Part shown: positions 52,712 through 61,863 of the stretch, piece after piece
How positions within the stretch are numbered: position 1 is the stretch's first letter
Layout of the letters: the number at the start of each line of letters is the position of its first letter
NCBI GenBank assembly: GCA_965220485.1
Contig: OZ244832.1
Location: 2,666,001-2,730,000 of the forward strand
Source of the DNA: Aldehydirespirator sp965220485
GTDB lineage: Bacteria > Actinomycetota > Acidimicrobiia > Acidimicrobiales > Aldehydirespiratoraceae
Direction: 5' to 3'
DNA: 64,000 bases
Made by a program: the position numbers and the translations under genes
The notes under the pieces: generated by a model
The model's database searches: none
Seen by the model: the letters and a program-made list of their open reading frames with translations, nothing else
What the model was told of the DNA's origin: nothing

Positions 52712-53551
52712 ATGCCCATCAATCCCGATGCCGTGGGCGCCGTGGGAGAAGAGACCGAGATCAGCTGGACCTCCAAGGACAGCCTGCTGTACGCCCTCGG
52801 TGTGGGCGCCGGTGCGTCCGATCCCACCGGCTTCGAACTGGAGTTCACCACCGAGAACACCCGGGGCGTCCCTCAGCGGGCCCTGCCCACCCAGGCGGTG
52901 GTTCTGGGTGCCGGCACCATGCCCGACTACGGGGACTTCAACCTGGCTGCGCTGCTGCACGGCGACCAGCACATCGAGCTGCGCCAGGAGCTGCCGGCCG
53001 AGGGGTCGGCGCTGTCCCAGGCCCGGGTGGCCGCCATCTACGACAAGATCAAGGCCGCGCTGGTGGTGCTGGAGACGAATGTCCGCAGCCATGACGGCGA
53101 GCCGATGTGGACCAGCCGGGCTGGTCTGTTCATCTCGGGCGAGGGGGGCTGGGGCGGTGACCGCGGGCCGTCCAGTCCATGGCAACAGCCCGACCGCGAG
53201 CCCGATCATGTGACCGGCTACGACACCCGCAGCGACCTGGCCCTGCTCTACCGCCTCAACGGCGACCGCAACCCGCTTCACTCCGATCCGTCGTTCTCGG
53301 CCATGGCCGGGTTCGACACGCCGATCCTGCACGGCCTGTGCACCTTCGGGGTGACGGGTCGGGCCCTGCTGCACACGGTGTGCGGCAGCGATCCGGCCGG
53401 GTTCGGGTCGATGGGCGGGCGCTTCAAGGCACCGGTCCTGCCCGGACAGCGCCTCGATGTGCGCATGTGGGTCGACGGCGACACGACGCTGTTCCAGACT
53501 TGCGTGGGCGACCGGGTGGTGTTCGACGCCGGCGTGTTCGCGGCACGCTGA
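52712..53551 (+). CDS. MaoC-family dehydratase (enoyl-CoA hydratase 2-like)
   Basis: 279 residues. The second half carries the hydratase-2 motif YRLNGDRNPLHSDPSFSAMA with catalytic Asp and His, followed by FDTPILHGLCTFGVTGRALL. The first half is a second, degenerate hot-dog fold (MPINPDAVGAVGE...DYGDFNLAALLHGDQHIEL), as in double-domain hydratases. It hydrates 2-enoyl-CoA to (R)-3-hydroxyacyl-CoA. An ATG preceded by a purine-rich stretch (ATGGAGGTGTC) fits the start. Confidence 0.88.
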   Translation: MPINPDAVGAVGEETEISWTSKDSLLYALGVGAGASDPTGFELEFTTENTRGVPQRALPTQAVVLGAGTMPDYGDFNLAALLHGDQHIELRQELPAEGSALSQARVAAIYDKIKAALVVLETNVRSHDGEPMWTSRAGLFISGEGGWGGDRGPSSPWQQPDREPDHVTGYDTRSDLALLYRLNGDRNPLHSDPSFSAMAGFDTPILHGLCTFGVTGRALLHTVCGSDPAGFGSMGGRFKAPVLPGQRLDVRMWVDGDTTLFQTCVGDRVVFDAGVFAAR

Positions 53552-53627
53552 CGGGTGAGCGGACGTATTTCCGGCGATTGTGGTCAATAGTCACCCCTAA
53601 CTCCCGGAATCTCGGGGGAGGGCCGGT

Positions 53628-54839
53628 GTGACCGGCTCGGGTGGAGGCTTCCTGTGGGGGGCGGGAGCGTCTTCGGTGTCGGCCGAGGGAGTGGCGCCCT
53701 CGTCCGACTGGTCGGTGTGGGAGCGCGACGGTCGGGCGCCGCGCTCAGGTGACGGGGCCGGCTTCGCCCGGGATTTCCGCGACGACCTGGCCCAGCTGTC
53801 CAGGCTCGGGCTCAACAGCCTGCGATTGACGGTGGAGTGGGCCAGGGTGGAGCCCCTGGCCGGGCGGCCCGACAGCGATGCCCTCGACCGTTATCTGGAC
53901 ATTGTCGACGCGGCTCGGGCTGAGGGCCTGGGAGTGTGGATCACGCTTCACCACACGTCACTGCCCGGCTGGTACACCGACGACGAGGGCGGCCACGCCG
54001 ACGAGGTCGCCCGGCGGCGCTGGTGGGCCCGGCATACCGACCGCATGGCCGAGGCCTTCGACGGTCGGGCGGCGGGCTGGTGCCCCATCGAGGACCCCAT
54101 CGGCTGGGCGGTGCGGGCCTACGGGCTCGGCACCCGGCCTCCGGGGCACCGCAGCCCGGAGGCGGCGGCAGAGGCGGCCGAGGGGGCGATGCTGGCGCTG
54201 CACGAGGCGTGCCGGTTGCTGGAGTCGGGATCGCAGCCGGTGATGGCGGTGTTCGGCGCGCCCACGCTGCACGCCGCACCGGTCGAGCGCGAGCACGCCC
54301 ACGCGGCCTCGGTCGAGACCCGCCGCTGGAACGAGTTGCTGTGGGGCACCTGGACGCGAGCCTTGCGGGAGGGCGCGGTCGAGGTGCCCGGGCGGGCGCC
54401 GGTGGCCGCGCCGTGCTTCGAGAAGAGCCCGGATTTGGTGGGGTTGAGCCACGACCATCCGGTGGGGGTGACCGAGGCGGGCCGCCTGGTCAGCTGGCCT
54501 GCATCGGCAAGGCAGTCGGCCGCGGGCTTCGCCCCGGAGCCGGCCGAGCTGGGCGAGGCGGTCTACCGGGCCATCGACGCGGTGCCGGGACGGGGCGTGG
54601 TGGTGGCCGCCCACGGAGTGGCCACCGATGACGACGACTGGCGGGACACGCTCCTGGACGCGTCGATGGCGGTGGTGGCCGATGCCCGGGCCGCCGGCCT
54701 GCGGGGCTACTTCCACGACAGCGCGGTCGACGGCTACGAGTGGGCCCTGGGCTTCGGTGCGCCCCGGGGGCTGATCGGGCGCGACCGGGCGATCAAGCCC
54801 TCAGCTCAGCGCCTGGCCGCGGCCATAAACAGTGGCTAG
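53628..54839 (+). CDS. Glycoside hydrolase family 1-like protein lacking the nucleophile Glu
   Basis: 403 residues. The N-terminus FLWGAGASSVSAEG is the GH1 start motif, followed by LGLNSLRLTVEWARVEPLAG and WITLHHTSLPGWYTDD. The acid/base position reads WCPIEDP (T-x-N-E-P in active enzymes), so Glu is kept. The nucleophile motif expected as 'TENGIATDDD' reads AAHGVATDDDDW: Glu is replaced by Ala. The C-terminus GYFHDSAVDGYEWALGFGAPRGL matches the GH1 'W-S-L-x-D-N-F-E-W' region. Catalysis by the usual retaining route is unlikely. Possible roles are sugar binding or a different chemistry. Confidence 0.8.
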   Translation: MTGSGGGFLWGAGASSVSAEGVAPSSDWSVWERDGRAPRSGDGAGFARDFRDDLAQLSRLGLNSLRLTVEWARVEPLAGRPDSDALDRYLDIVDAARAEGLGVWITLHHTSLPGWYTDDEGGHADEVARRRWWARHTDRMAEAFDGRAAGWCPIEDPIGWAVRAYGLGTRPPGHRSPEAAAEAAEGAMLALHEACRLLESGSQPVMAVFGAPTLHAAPVEREHAHAASVETRRWNELLWGTWTRALREGAVEVPGRAPVAAPCFEKSPDLVGLSHDHPVGVTEAGRLVSWPASARQSAAGFAPEPAELGEAVYRAIDAVPGRGVVVAAHGVATDDDDWRDTLLDASMAVVADARAAGLRGYFHDSAVDGYEWALGFGAPRGLIGRDRAIKPSAQRLAAAINSG

Positions 54840-54841
54840 AC

Positions 54842-54980
54842 GTCCGCCGAAATTGATGCGGATTATGAGCCTCCGAGGGCGGTTTCATCACCAATTTCGT
54901 CGGCGGTGCAGGGGTCCGCCGAAATTGGTGCGGATTATGGGCCTCTGGGGGCGGTTTCGTCACCAATTTCGTCGGCGGCG
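54842..54980. terminator. Two tandem 72-bp hairpins between convergent genes
   Basis: Each unit starts TCCGCCGAAATTGxTG and ends CACCAATTTCGTCGGCGG, a long imperfect inverted repeat. The units begin about 54843 and 54915 and differ at a few bases. They lie between the convergent GH1-like and MoxR genes and could terminate both. No poly-T follows directly, so they could also be a mobile palindromic element. Confidence 0.65.
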
Positions 54981-54983
54981 AGG

Positions 54984-56438
54984 TTAGCGGGAGCGATATT
55001 GGGCGCGGAAGCCTTGGGCGTCCTTGTTGAGGCGCTTGGACAGGTGCAGGCCCTCCAGCACGAGTTCGACCGCGGAGGCGACCATGGCGGGCGACTCGGC
55101 CGCTTCATCATCGGCAAGCAGAGCCTGCACCGGGGCGGTCAGGGCCGGGGCCTTGGCCAGCAGCGCCGCGTAGTCGGCGTCGGCCACGTCATCGCCGACG
55201 TCCACCACCAGGTCGTCGTCGAAGGCGTCCACGACGGAGCGATGGAGATCGGGCGGCACGCAGTCCTTGAACACCGACAGCACGGCGGAGTTGACCAGCC
55301 GTTCGAGAATCTCGGGCTCGCGGCCTTCCTCCAGGGTCTCGATCTCCACCTTTCCCGAGGTGGAGGACGACAGCGCGTCGAGGTCGGTGACCCGGGGCAC
55401 CACATGGTCGGAGCCGGCTCGCAGGGTGCGGCGCACGGCGTTGGCCACCATCGTCTCATGGTTGGAGATGCTCAGCCTCACCGACACGCCCGAGCGCTGC
55501 GACACATGGGAGCTGGACCGGGCTGCCCTGGTTAGCGCGACCACGATGCGGGTCATGAACGTCGGCACGGTCACGGCCAAGCCCGTGGTGTCGGCGGGAT
55601 CGAGTGTGCTGGGGGTTTCGCCGCGGGCTAGGGCGGGGTAGGCCTCCTGCTCCACGATGGCGATCTCGGTGTCGGCGTCGAGCGGGTAGTGGGTGCGGAC
55701 CTGAGCACCGAAACGGTCCTTGAGCGGCGTGATGATGCGACCCCGGTTGGTGTAGTCCTCGGGGTTGGCCGACGCCAGCAGCACAACGTCGAGCGGCAGC
55801 CGCACCTTGTAGCCCCGGATCTGCACGTCGCGCTCCTCCAGCACGTTGAGCAGGCCCACCTGGATGCGCTCGGCGAGGTCGGGCAGTTCGTTGATGGCGA
55901 AGATGCCCCGGTTGGTGCGGGGCACGAGGCCGTAGTGCAGGGTGAGCTCGTCGGAGAGGTAGCGGCCCTCGGCCACCTTGATGGGGTCGACCTCGCCGAT
56001 GAGGTCGGCGATCGAGGTGTCGGGGGTGGCCAGCTTCTCGCCGTAGCGGTCGCCGCGGTGGATCCAGGCGATGGGGGTGTCGTCGCCGTGCTCGGCCACC
56101 AGGGTTCGGGCGTGGGCGGAGACGGGGGCGTAGGGGTCGTCGTTGATCTCGGAGCCGGCGACGAGGGGCAGCCATTCGTCGAGCAGGCCGACGAGGCCGC
56201 GGATCATGCGGGTCTTGGCCTGGCCCCGCTCCCCCAGCATGATCATGTCGTGGCCGGCCAGCAGGGCGTTCTCCACCTGGGGGATGACCGTGTTGTGGTA
56301 GCCGAGGACGTCATCGAACAGGGGCTGGCCCGAGCGGACGCGGGCCACGGCGTTGCGGCGCAATTCCTGACGCACCGGGACGGAGGTCCAGCCGGAGGCT
56401 CGCAACTCCCCGAGCGTGGTCGGACGCGAACCAGACAT
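54984..56438 (-). CDS. MoxR/magnesium-chelatase-like AAA+ ATPase
   Basis: 484 residues from ATG 56438; the upstream open frame is antisense to the GH2 gene. LLAGHDMIMLGERGQAKTRM is the Walker A region (GERGQAKT), RGIFAINELPDLAERIQVGLLNVLEERDVQIRGYKV is the Walker B/sensor stretch of ChlI-like ATPases, and VLLASANPEDYTNRGRIITPLKDRF carries sensor 1 and the arginine finger. The C-terminal helical lid contains SNHETMVANAVRR. It works with a VWA protein (here at 48.6 kb) in protein maturation or metal insertion. Confidence 0.88.
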   Translation of the reverse strand: MSGSRPTTLGELRASGWTSVPVRQELRRNAVARVRSGQPLFDDVLGYHNTVIPQVENALLAGHDMIMLGERGQAKTRMIRGLVGLLDEWLPLVAGSEINDDPYAPVSAHARTLVAEHGDDTPIAWIHRGDRYGEKLATPDTSIADLIGEVDPIKVAEGRYLSDELTLHYGLVPRTNRGIFAINELPDLAERIQVGLLNVLEERDVQIRGYKVRLPLDVVLLASANPEDYTNRGRIITPLKDRFGAQVRTHYPLDADTEIAIVEQEAYPALARGETPSTLDPADTTGLAVTVPTFMTRIVVALTRAARSSSHVSQRSGVSVRLSISNHETMVANAVRRTLRAGSDHVVPRVTDLDALSSSTSGKVEIETLEEGREPEILERLVNSAVLSVFKDCVPPDLHRSVVDAFDDDLVVDVGDDVADADYAALLAKAPALTAPVQALLADDEAAESPAMVASAVELVLEGLHLSKRLNKDAQGFRAQYRSR

Positions 56439-56544
56439 CGCCGGAACCTTAGCGGCGCCGGGCGCCGACCAAGAACGGGGACACCGGGAACCACGACGGC
56501 TCCGAGCCCCGACCAAGAACGGGGGCGCCCGGTACCGTGGCCGG

Positions 56545-58710
56545 ATGGATCTGGGGGGTACGTGGCGGGTCGCTGCGGCCACCGAGAGGCGGCGGCGCAC
56601 GTTCCACGAGTTCGACCACGATGACTCGGGCTGGGCCGCGGTGCGTGTGCCCGGCCATTGGGCTGAGTCGGGACCCGGAATCGAGGGCGCGGACCTGTCG
56701 GGCGAGGAGTCGGTGCTGTACCGGCACCGCTTCGAGGGGCCTGCGGAGGCGGCCGGGGCCTCCGAGGCCGACACATCCGAGGAAGAGGCCGGCGGCGGCC
56801 GGCGCTGGTGGCTGAGGATCGAGGGGCTTGCCCAGCAGGGCGACATCTGGCTCGATGGCTCCTACCTGGGCCACACCGACGGGTACTTCGTGCCCTACGA
56901 GCTGGAGGTCACCGAGCAGCTCGCGGCCCAATCCGAGCACCTGCTGGCCATCGACGCCACCTGCCGCCGCTTCGGCGACCCCGACAACCGCAGCACCCTC
57001 TCCGGCGCGCTGCAGGATCCTGAGCTCTGCGGGGTCGACGACCTGATCGTGGGCGGGGTGTGGCGACCAGTCCGTCTGCGCTCGAGCGGGCTGGTCGCGA
57101 TCCGCCACGCCCGGGCGGTTTGCACCGAGGTCAGCACGGCCAGGGTCCGGGGCCGGGCACGAGGCGACGGGAACGACCGGGCACGAGGCGACGAGAACGA
57201 CCGGGCACGAGGCGACGAGAACGACCGGGCACGAGGCGACGAGAACGACCGGGCACGGTTGGCGCTGCGGGCGGTGCTGGATGTGCCCGGCGGGGGCGCG
57301 GTGCAGCTGCGCACCCGGGTCGCGGGGACCGAGCACGTCCACCGCACCCATGCCGCCGACGGCGAGAACAGGGTCGAGTGGGACGTGGATGTGGCCGATC
57401 CCCCGCTGTGGTGGCCTCACGCCCTGGGCGATCAGCCCCTGTGCGATCTGTCCATGGAGGCCATGGTGGGCGGCGAGGTCCACGACCGCAGGCACTTCCG
57501 CATCGGTTTCCGGTCGGCAGAGATGCGCCGCTGGGTGCTGCACATCAACGGCGAGCGCCTGTTCATCAAGGGTGCCAACCTCCTGCCCACGCAGCGGCTG
57601 CTGGGCACAGCGTCTCCGTCGGAGGTGGCCAACGATGTGAGGGCGGCACGCAGGGCCGGGCTCGACATGATCCGCCCGCTCGCTCACATCGCCCGGCCCG
57701 AGCTGTACGACGCCGCCGACGAACTCGGAGTGCTCATCTGGCAGGACCTGCCCATCAGGGGAGTGATGAGCCGCAGCGTGGTGGGCGAGGCCCGCCGGCA
57801 GGCCCGCGAGGCGGTCGACCTGCTGGGCCATCATCCATCGGTTGCCGTCTGGTGCGCCCATGACGAGCCGTTTCCCCGCACCAGGCGCCCGTCCGCCACC
57901 CCGCCCGCGGTTAGCCGGCTGGGCCCGTCCTGGAACCGCGATGTGCTGGACCGGAGGCTGGGCCGGGTGCTGTCCCGTTGCGACGGCTCGCGCCCGGTGG
58001 TGCATCACACCGGCGTGCCGCCGCACTTCCCGTCGCTGGAGGGCACGACGAGCCAGCTGTGGTTCGGCCTGCACGGCGGCCGAGCGGCCGATCTGGCTCC
58101 GACGCTGGCGAGGGTGCCGACTATGGGCCAGTTCGTCTCGGCCTTCGGCACGCCCGTGACCGCGGACCAGCCCGAGGTGGTGAAGACCACCATCGAGATC
58201 CTGCGACGCTTGAAATACCGTCCCACCGGCGGGTTCCTGCTGCACGCGCTGGCCGATGTCGGAGTCGGTCGAGACGCTGCCGGATCGGCGGTGCCCCGCG
58301 ACGGGTTCGGGCTGCTGGACGGGTTGCGCCGGCCCAAGCCGGGCTGGCAGGCGCTGGTGGAATCCTGCCGTCCGCTGATCGTGGTGGCCGATCCGCTGCC
58401 CGCCTCGGTGCACGGCGGGGACCGCCTCGATCTGGCCGTCCACGTAGTCAACGACACCCGCGCTGATGTCGACGAGATGCAGGTGCATGCCCAGGTCTTG
58501 GGTCCCGAAGGCGGCGTGATCAGCGAGCAGCGCTGGGCCGGGACTGCCGGCGCCGATGACTGCGTGCTGGTGGGCCGCGTCGACGCGGCGGTGCCGCCGG
58601 GCACCCCGCCCGGTCAGCTCACGGTGGACCTGGTACTCACCTCCGGCCGCGATCCGGAAGGCCAGCCTCAGGTCGTGGGAACCAACCGCTACACCACGGT
58701 GGTCGTCTAG
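56545..58710 (+). CDS. Glycoside hydrolase family 2-like protein lacking the nucleophile Glu
   Basis: 722 residues from ATG 56545 (MDLGGTWRVAAATE). The jelly-roll start (WAAVRVPGHWAESGPG; YRHRFEGPAE; GLAQQGDIWLDGSYLGHTDG) and the barrel (RWVLHINGERLFIKGANLLP; LDMIRPLAHIARPELYDAADELGVLIWQDLP) are typical of beta-mannosidase-like GH2. The acid/base region is HHPSVAVWCAHDEPF, keeping Glu. The nucleophile region, normally 'FVSEFG', reads QFVSAFGTP, so Glu is Ala. A 24-bp repeat (57157-57255, four copies, RARGDEND) sits in the middle domain. It is 106 bp from the divergent MoxR gene. Confidence 0.82.
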   Translation: MDLGGTWRVAAATERRRRTFHEFDHDDSGWAAVRVPGHWAESGPGIEGADLSGEESVLYRHRFEGPAEAAGASEADTSEEEAGGGRRWWLRIEGLAQQGDIWLDGSYLGHTDGYFVPYELEVTEQLAAQSEHLLAIDATCRRFGDPDNRSTLSGALQDPELCGVDDLIVGGVWRPVRLRSSGLVAIRHARAVCTEVSTARVRGRARGDGNDRARGDENDRARGDENDRARGDENDRARLALRAVLDVPGGGAVQLRTRVAGTEHVHRTHAADGENRVEWDVDVADPPLWWPHALGDQPLCDLSMEAMVGGEVHDRRHFRIGFRSAEMRRWVLHINGERLFIKGANLLPTQRLLGTASPSEVANDVRAARRAGLDMIRPLAHIARPELYDAADELGVLIWQDLPIRGVMSRSVVGEARRQAREAVDLLGHHPSVAVWCAHDEPFPRTRRPSATPPAVSRLGPSWNRDVLDRRLGRVLSRCDGSRPVVHHTGVPPHFPSLEGTTSQLWFGLHGGRAADLAPTLARVPTMGQFVSAFGTPVTADQPEVVKTTIEILRRLKYRPTGGFLLHALADVGVGRDAAGSAVPRDGFGLLDGLRRPKPGWQALVESCRPLIVVADPLPASVHGGDRLDLAVHVVNDTRADVDEMQVHAQVLGPEGGVISEQRWAGTAGADDCVLVGRVDAAVPPGTPPGQLTVDLVLTSGRDPEGQPQVVGTNRYTTVVV

Positions 58711-58723
58711 CGCCGTTGCCGAT

Positions 58724-59037
58724 TCAGCCCTGACCAGTCCTTCCAAAGTGCCAAGGCATGATGCGTCGCTGTAGCCGCTCCGCAAGGACGTTCAAGAAAA
58801 ACGCGGCTACGGCCATCTTGATGGCTGTCTGACCAACCGCTACGCCAGCCCAACACGAACCGGACCACCGCCAACAGTCGGCAACCGCAAGCAAACACCC
58901 ACGGCAACCACAACATACCACCTGTCAGACAAGTACGCAAATCCCACCCATATTGCCGCTATGGCGAGGGCTGTATCGAGCTTCAAATCACCTGACTGAT
59001 CGGCGTTGGCGCGCGGTTTCCTAAGGGTGTCGATCAA
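58724..59037 (-). pseudogene. Small membrane protein, apparently frameshifted
   Basis: A TTG at 59037 overlaps the stop of the Rieske gene (TTGA) and starts a frame with one helix (LALAIAAIWVGFAYL and WYVVVAVGVCLRL). Around 58900 the frame changes; the rest (VGQTAIKMAVAAFFLNVLAE, then IMPWHFGRTGQG) continues in another frame to 58724. The two parts together look like one small two-helix protein. No family recognised. Confidence 0.4.
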
Positions 59038-60011
59038 AGAGACTTCCAGAGGCGCCGGTAGGCGATCGAGAAGGCGTCGGTGGGCAGGGCCACCTCGCCG
59101 GTGCCGTCAAGCCGGAACGGCACCTCCCGGGGCTGCAGGGCCTCGCATATCAACCTGTCCTCCTCGTTGACCGCGGCCTGGAAGTCCCGCCACGGCTCCA
59201 GCGGGTCGCCGCCCAGGTTGGTCCGGGCGCTCCGCTGGAACACCAGGCTCGCCGTGGCCGACTCGGGCAGGGCCGACAGCTGGATGCACTCGATCTCGCC
59301 GTCGGGATAGGTGATCGTGAGCATCGACGAGAACGGGAACGTGAAGTCGTAGCGGTAGGAGGCCTCGACCTCGTCGACCGAGCCGTCGAGGGTGTTGCGG
59401 TACTGCTGGAACACGCCGACGGTCGATGTGAAGCCAGTCCCGGTGGCGGTGACCTTCTGCGGAGCCACCGGCCGGTCGCTGGGACCGAAGGTGGCCCGGT
59501 GGATCGTCGAGAAGTGGGCTATGTCGTTGAAGTTCTCGGCCACCCGGCTGGCCGACGCCTCCCAGCGCACCGGACCGATCTTGAAGGTCTGCACGTCGGG
59601 CCGGCCGAAGAACCCCCAGTCGGGCGGATCGTCGCAGGCCGGCTCGCCCGCGCAGGCCCAGACGAGCCCATGGCACTCCCGTGTGGGGAGGGTGTCGAGG
59701 GTCAGCCGCTGCGGGAGGCGGGCGTCGGGACGGGCGGGAAAGCCCACGCACTGCCCGTCGGCCCCGTAGCGCAGGCCGTGGTAGGGGCACACCAGGCAGC
59801 CGGCGTCGTAGGAGCCCAGGCTCAGCGGGCTGCCGCGGTGGGGGCAGCGGTCCGACGCCACGCAGGCCCGCCCGCCGCTTCGGAACACGACCAGCGGCTC
59901 GCCCAGCAGCACCACCCCGACGGGACCGGAGTCGATGGCGTCGGAGCGCGCCACCGGATGCCAGTGCCGCCGCAGCACACCGAGCTCAGCCGAGTCGATG
60001 GCCGCGCTCAT
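59034..60011 (-). CDS. Rieske non-heme iron oxygenase, large subunit type
   Basis: 325 residues. The 2Fe-2S motif is DRCPHRGSPLSLG and CPYHGLRYGADGQ (C-x-H, C-x2-H). The catalytic iron motif is NFNDIAHFSTIHRATFG (D-x-x-H-x-x-x-x-H). The size and arrangement fit one-component monooxygenases or demethylases of the aromatic-ring-hydroxylating family; substrate unknown. No reductase gene is in the window. Neighbouring deaminases and a cupin regulator suggest a role in the breakdown of an N-heterocycle or methylated purine (inference). Confidence 0.88.
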   Translation of the reverse strand: MSAAIDSAELGVLRRHWHPVARSDAIDSGPVGVVLLGEPLVVFRSGGRACVASDRCPHRGSPLSLGSYDAGCLVCPYHGLRYGADGQCVGFPARPDARLPQRLTLDTLPTRECHGLVWACAGEPACDDPPDWGFFGRPDVQTFKIGPVRWEASASRVAENFNDIAHFSTIHRATFGPSDRPVAPQKVTATGTGFTSTVGVFQQYRNTLDGSVDEVEASYRYDFTFPFSSMLTITYPDGEIECIQLSALPESATASLVFQRSARTNLGGDPLEPWRDFQAAVNEEDRLICEALQPREVPFRLDGTGEVALPTDAFSIAYRRLWKSL

Positions 60012-60062
60012 ATCGATGCCGCGCTCATATCGATGCCGCGCTCATATCGATGGCCGCCGCGC

Positions 60063-61862
60063 TCATGCTGCAGCCGGTCCGAGCACCGGGTCGAAGGTGT
60101 CCATGGCGAGCACGTCCACCGTTCCGACATCGGTGATGGCGTAGTCCGGGATCGAGGTGATGGGCAGGAAGAACAGGTACATGAACGGCCAGTCCACCCG
60201 GCAGCCCAGAGCCTTGGCCGCCCGGTCGAGCCTCTCCTCCTCGGCCAGCATGTCGGCCGGGTCGAGGTCGGACACGATCCCGCCGATGGGCAGGGGAAGG
60301 AACTCGACCACCCGGCTTCCGTCCACCACCACCTGGCCGCCGCCGTGGGTGGCCAGATGGTTGACCGCCACCGCCATGTCCTGCGCCGACGCCCCTATGA
60401 CCACGATGTTGTTGTCGTCGGGGGCGCTCGACGACGCCAGCGCGCCGGAGCGGATCCCGAACCCAGCCACGAACGCGGTCGGACGGTTCGAGTTCTTGCC
60501 GTACCGCTCCACCACGCTGACCAGGGCCACGTCCTGGTCGAGGTCGGGCGGGACCCGGCCCGAGGCGGCCTGCAGCACCACATCGCGGCGCTTGCGCACG
60601 AAGATCTGCTCGGTCAGCTCGATGGCCAGCACCTCCACGGGGCCGTCGGGCAGATCGGTGCGCACCGTGAAGTCATCCGCGGCCGCGGGTGCCATGGGGA
60701 ACGGTCCGGTCAGCAGCTCGTTGCGGCTCGGCGGTTCCAGATCGACGGCCATCGCCCCGTCGCGGGCCACGATCTCGCCGCCGGCCATCACCATCGAGAC
60801 CCGGAAGTCGCTGAGGTCCTCCACGAAACAGATGTCTGCGTACCGGCCCGGCGAGATCGAGCCGACCATGTGATCGACCCGGTACGCCTCGGCGCCGTTG
60901 ATGGTGGCCATCTGGACGGCCGTCATCGGATCGACGCCTGCGTCGACGGCCATGCGCACCATGTTGTCGACATGGCCCCGGTCCAGCACGTCGCTGGCCA
61001 CCACGTCGTCGGTGCAGAAGCTCACCCGCCGGGCCGCGCCCGGCGCGTGCTCCAGCACCAGGCGGATGTTCTCGGACAGGAAATGGGCGAAAGACGATTC
61101 CCGGATCACGATGAACATGCCGTTGCGGAGCTTCTCGAGGCACTCGTGGGAGTCGTAGCTCTCATGGTCGAGACGGATCCCGGCGCATACGTAGCTGGTG
61201 AGGTCGGCGCCGGTGGCCATGGGGGCGCAGCCGAGGACCGGCAGCCGGTTGTCGCGAGCGATCTCCATGGCCTCCAGCACGTCGGGGTCGCCGGTGGACA
61301 CGAACTCGCGCACGGTCTCCCACACGCCCACGCACTCCGGCCAGCGCTGAGCCACCCGATGGTCGTCAGGACCGAAGTAGTGCCCGACGGTGGAGGTGGG
61401 CAGGGTGTACGGGGTCTTGCACGGAGCGCCCCACAGCACCCGCAGCGGGGTGCGCTGCGACTCGCGCAGGAACGCCTCGGCCCCCTCCAGGCCGGCCACC
61501 ACCAGGATCTGGTCCAGGCCGGAGACCACGTTGAGGGTGCCCAGCGGCACCAGCATCTTGGCCGCGCTGGTGATCGAGAGCTTCGAGCACTCCATGTGCT
61601 GATGGCCGTCGAACAGCCCCGGAACGAGGTGCCGGCCGGCGGCGTCGACGATCTCGGTGTCGGGACCGATGTGGGCCGACACGTCACCCAGCGCGACCAC
61701 AGTGTTGCCGTACACGGCCACGTCGGCCGGGTAGATCTCGGCCGACACCACGTTGACGAGCCGACCGCCCCGCACGACGGCCGTGGCTGGAACCCGGGCC
61801 GCGCCCGCGGCCACCAGCTCCGAGATCGGGGGCTGGCCAGCCATGCCAGGAGACCCCGACAT
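60063..61862 (-). CDS. ade: Adenine deaminase (AdeC-type amidohydrolase)
   Basis: 599 residues, the usual length for this family. The metal-site motif is LVPGLFDGHQHMECSKLS (H-x-H), followed by TPYTLPTSTVGHYFG. A mid-protein FCTDDVVASDVLDRGHVDNM holds the aspartate region. The ADE C-terminal domain begins near residue 430, with GIRSGALASSSAPDDNNIVV and FLPLPIGGIVSDL. It deaminates adenine to hypoxanthine with Fe or Mn. The start codon is 1 bp after the stop of the upstream deaminase gene, so they form an operon. Confidence 0.87.
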   Translation of the reverse strand: MSGSPGMAGQPPISELVAAGAARVPATAVVRGGRLVNVVSAEIYPADVAVYGNTVVALGDVSAHIGPDTEIVDAAGRHLVPGLFDGHQHMECSKLSITSAAKMLVPLGTLNVVSGLDQILVVAGLEGAEAFLRESQRTPLRVLWGAPCKTPYTLPTSTVGHYFGPDDHRVAQRWPECVGVWETVREFVSTGDPDVLEAMEIARDNRLPVLGCAPMATGADLTSYVCAGIRLDHESYDSHECLEKLRNGMFIVIRESSFAHFLSENIRLVLEHAPGAARRVSFCTDDVVASDVLDRGHVDNMVRMAVDAGVDPMTAVQMATINGAEAYRVDHMVGSISPGRYADICFVEDLSDFRVSMVMAGGEIVARDGAMAVDLEPPSRNELLTGPFPMAPAAADDFTVRTDLPDGPVEVLAIELTEQIFVRKRRDVVLQAASGRVPPDLDQDVALVSVVERYGKNSNRPTAFVAGFGIRSGALASSSAPDDNNIVVIGASAQDMAVAVNHLATHGGGQVVVDGSRVVEFLPLPIGGIVSDLDPADMLAEEERLDRAAKALGCRVDWPFMYLFFLPITSIPDYAITDVGTVDVLAMDTFDPVLGPAAA

Positions 61863-61863
61863 C

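Noticed and set aside
56449..58785. 778-codon minus-strand frame
   Set aside because: Antisense to the GH2-like gene.
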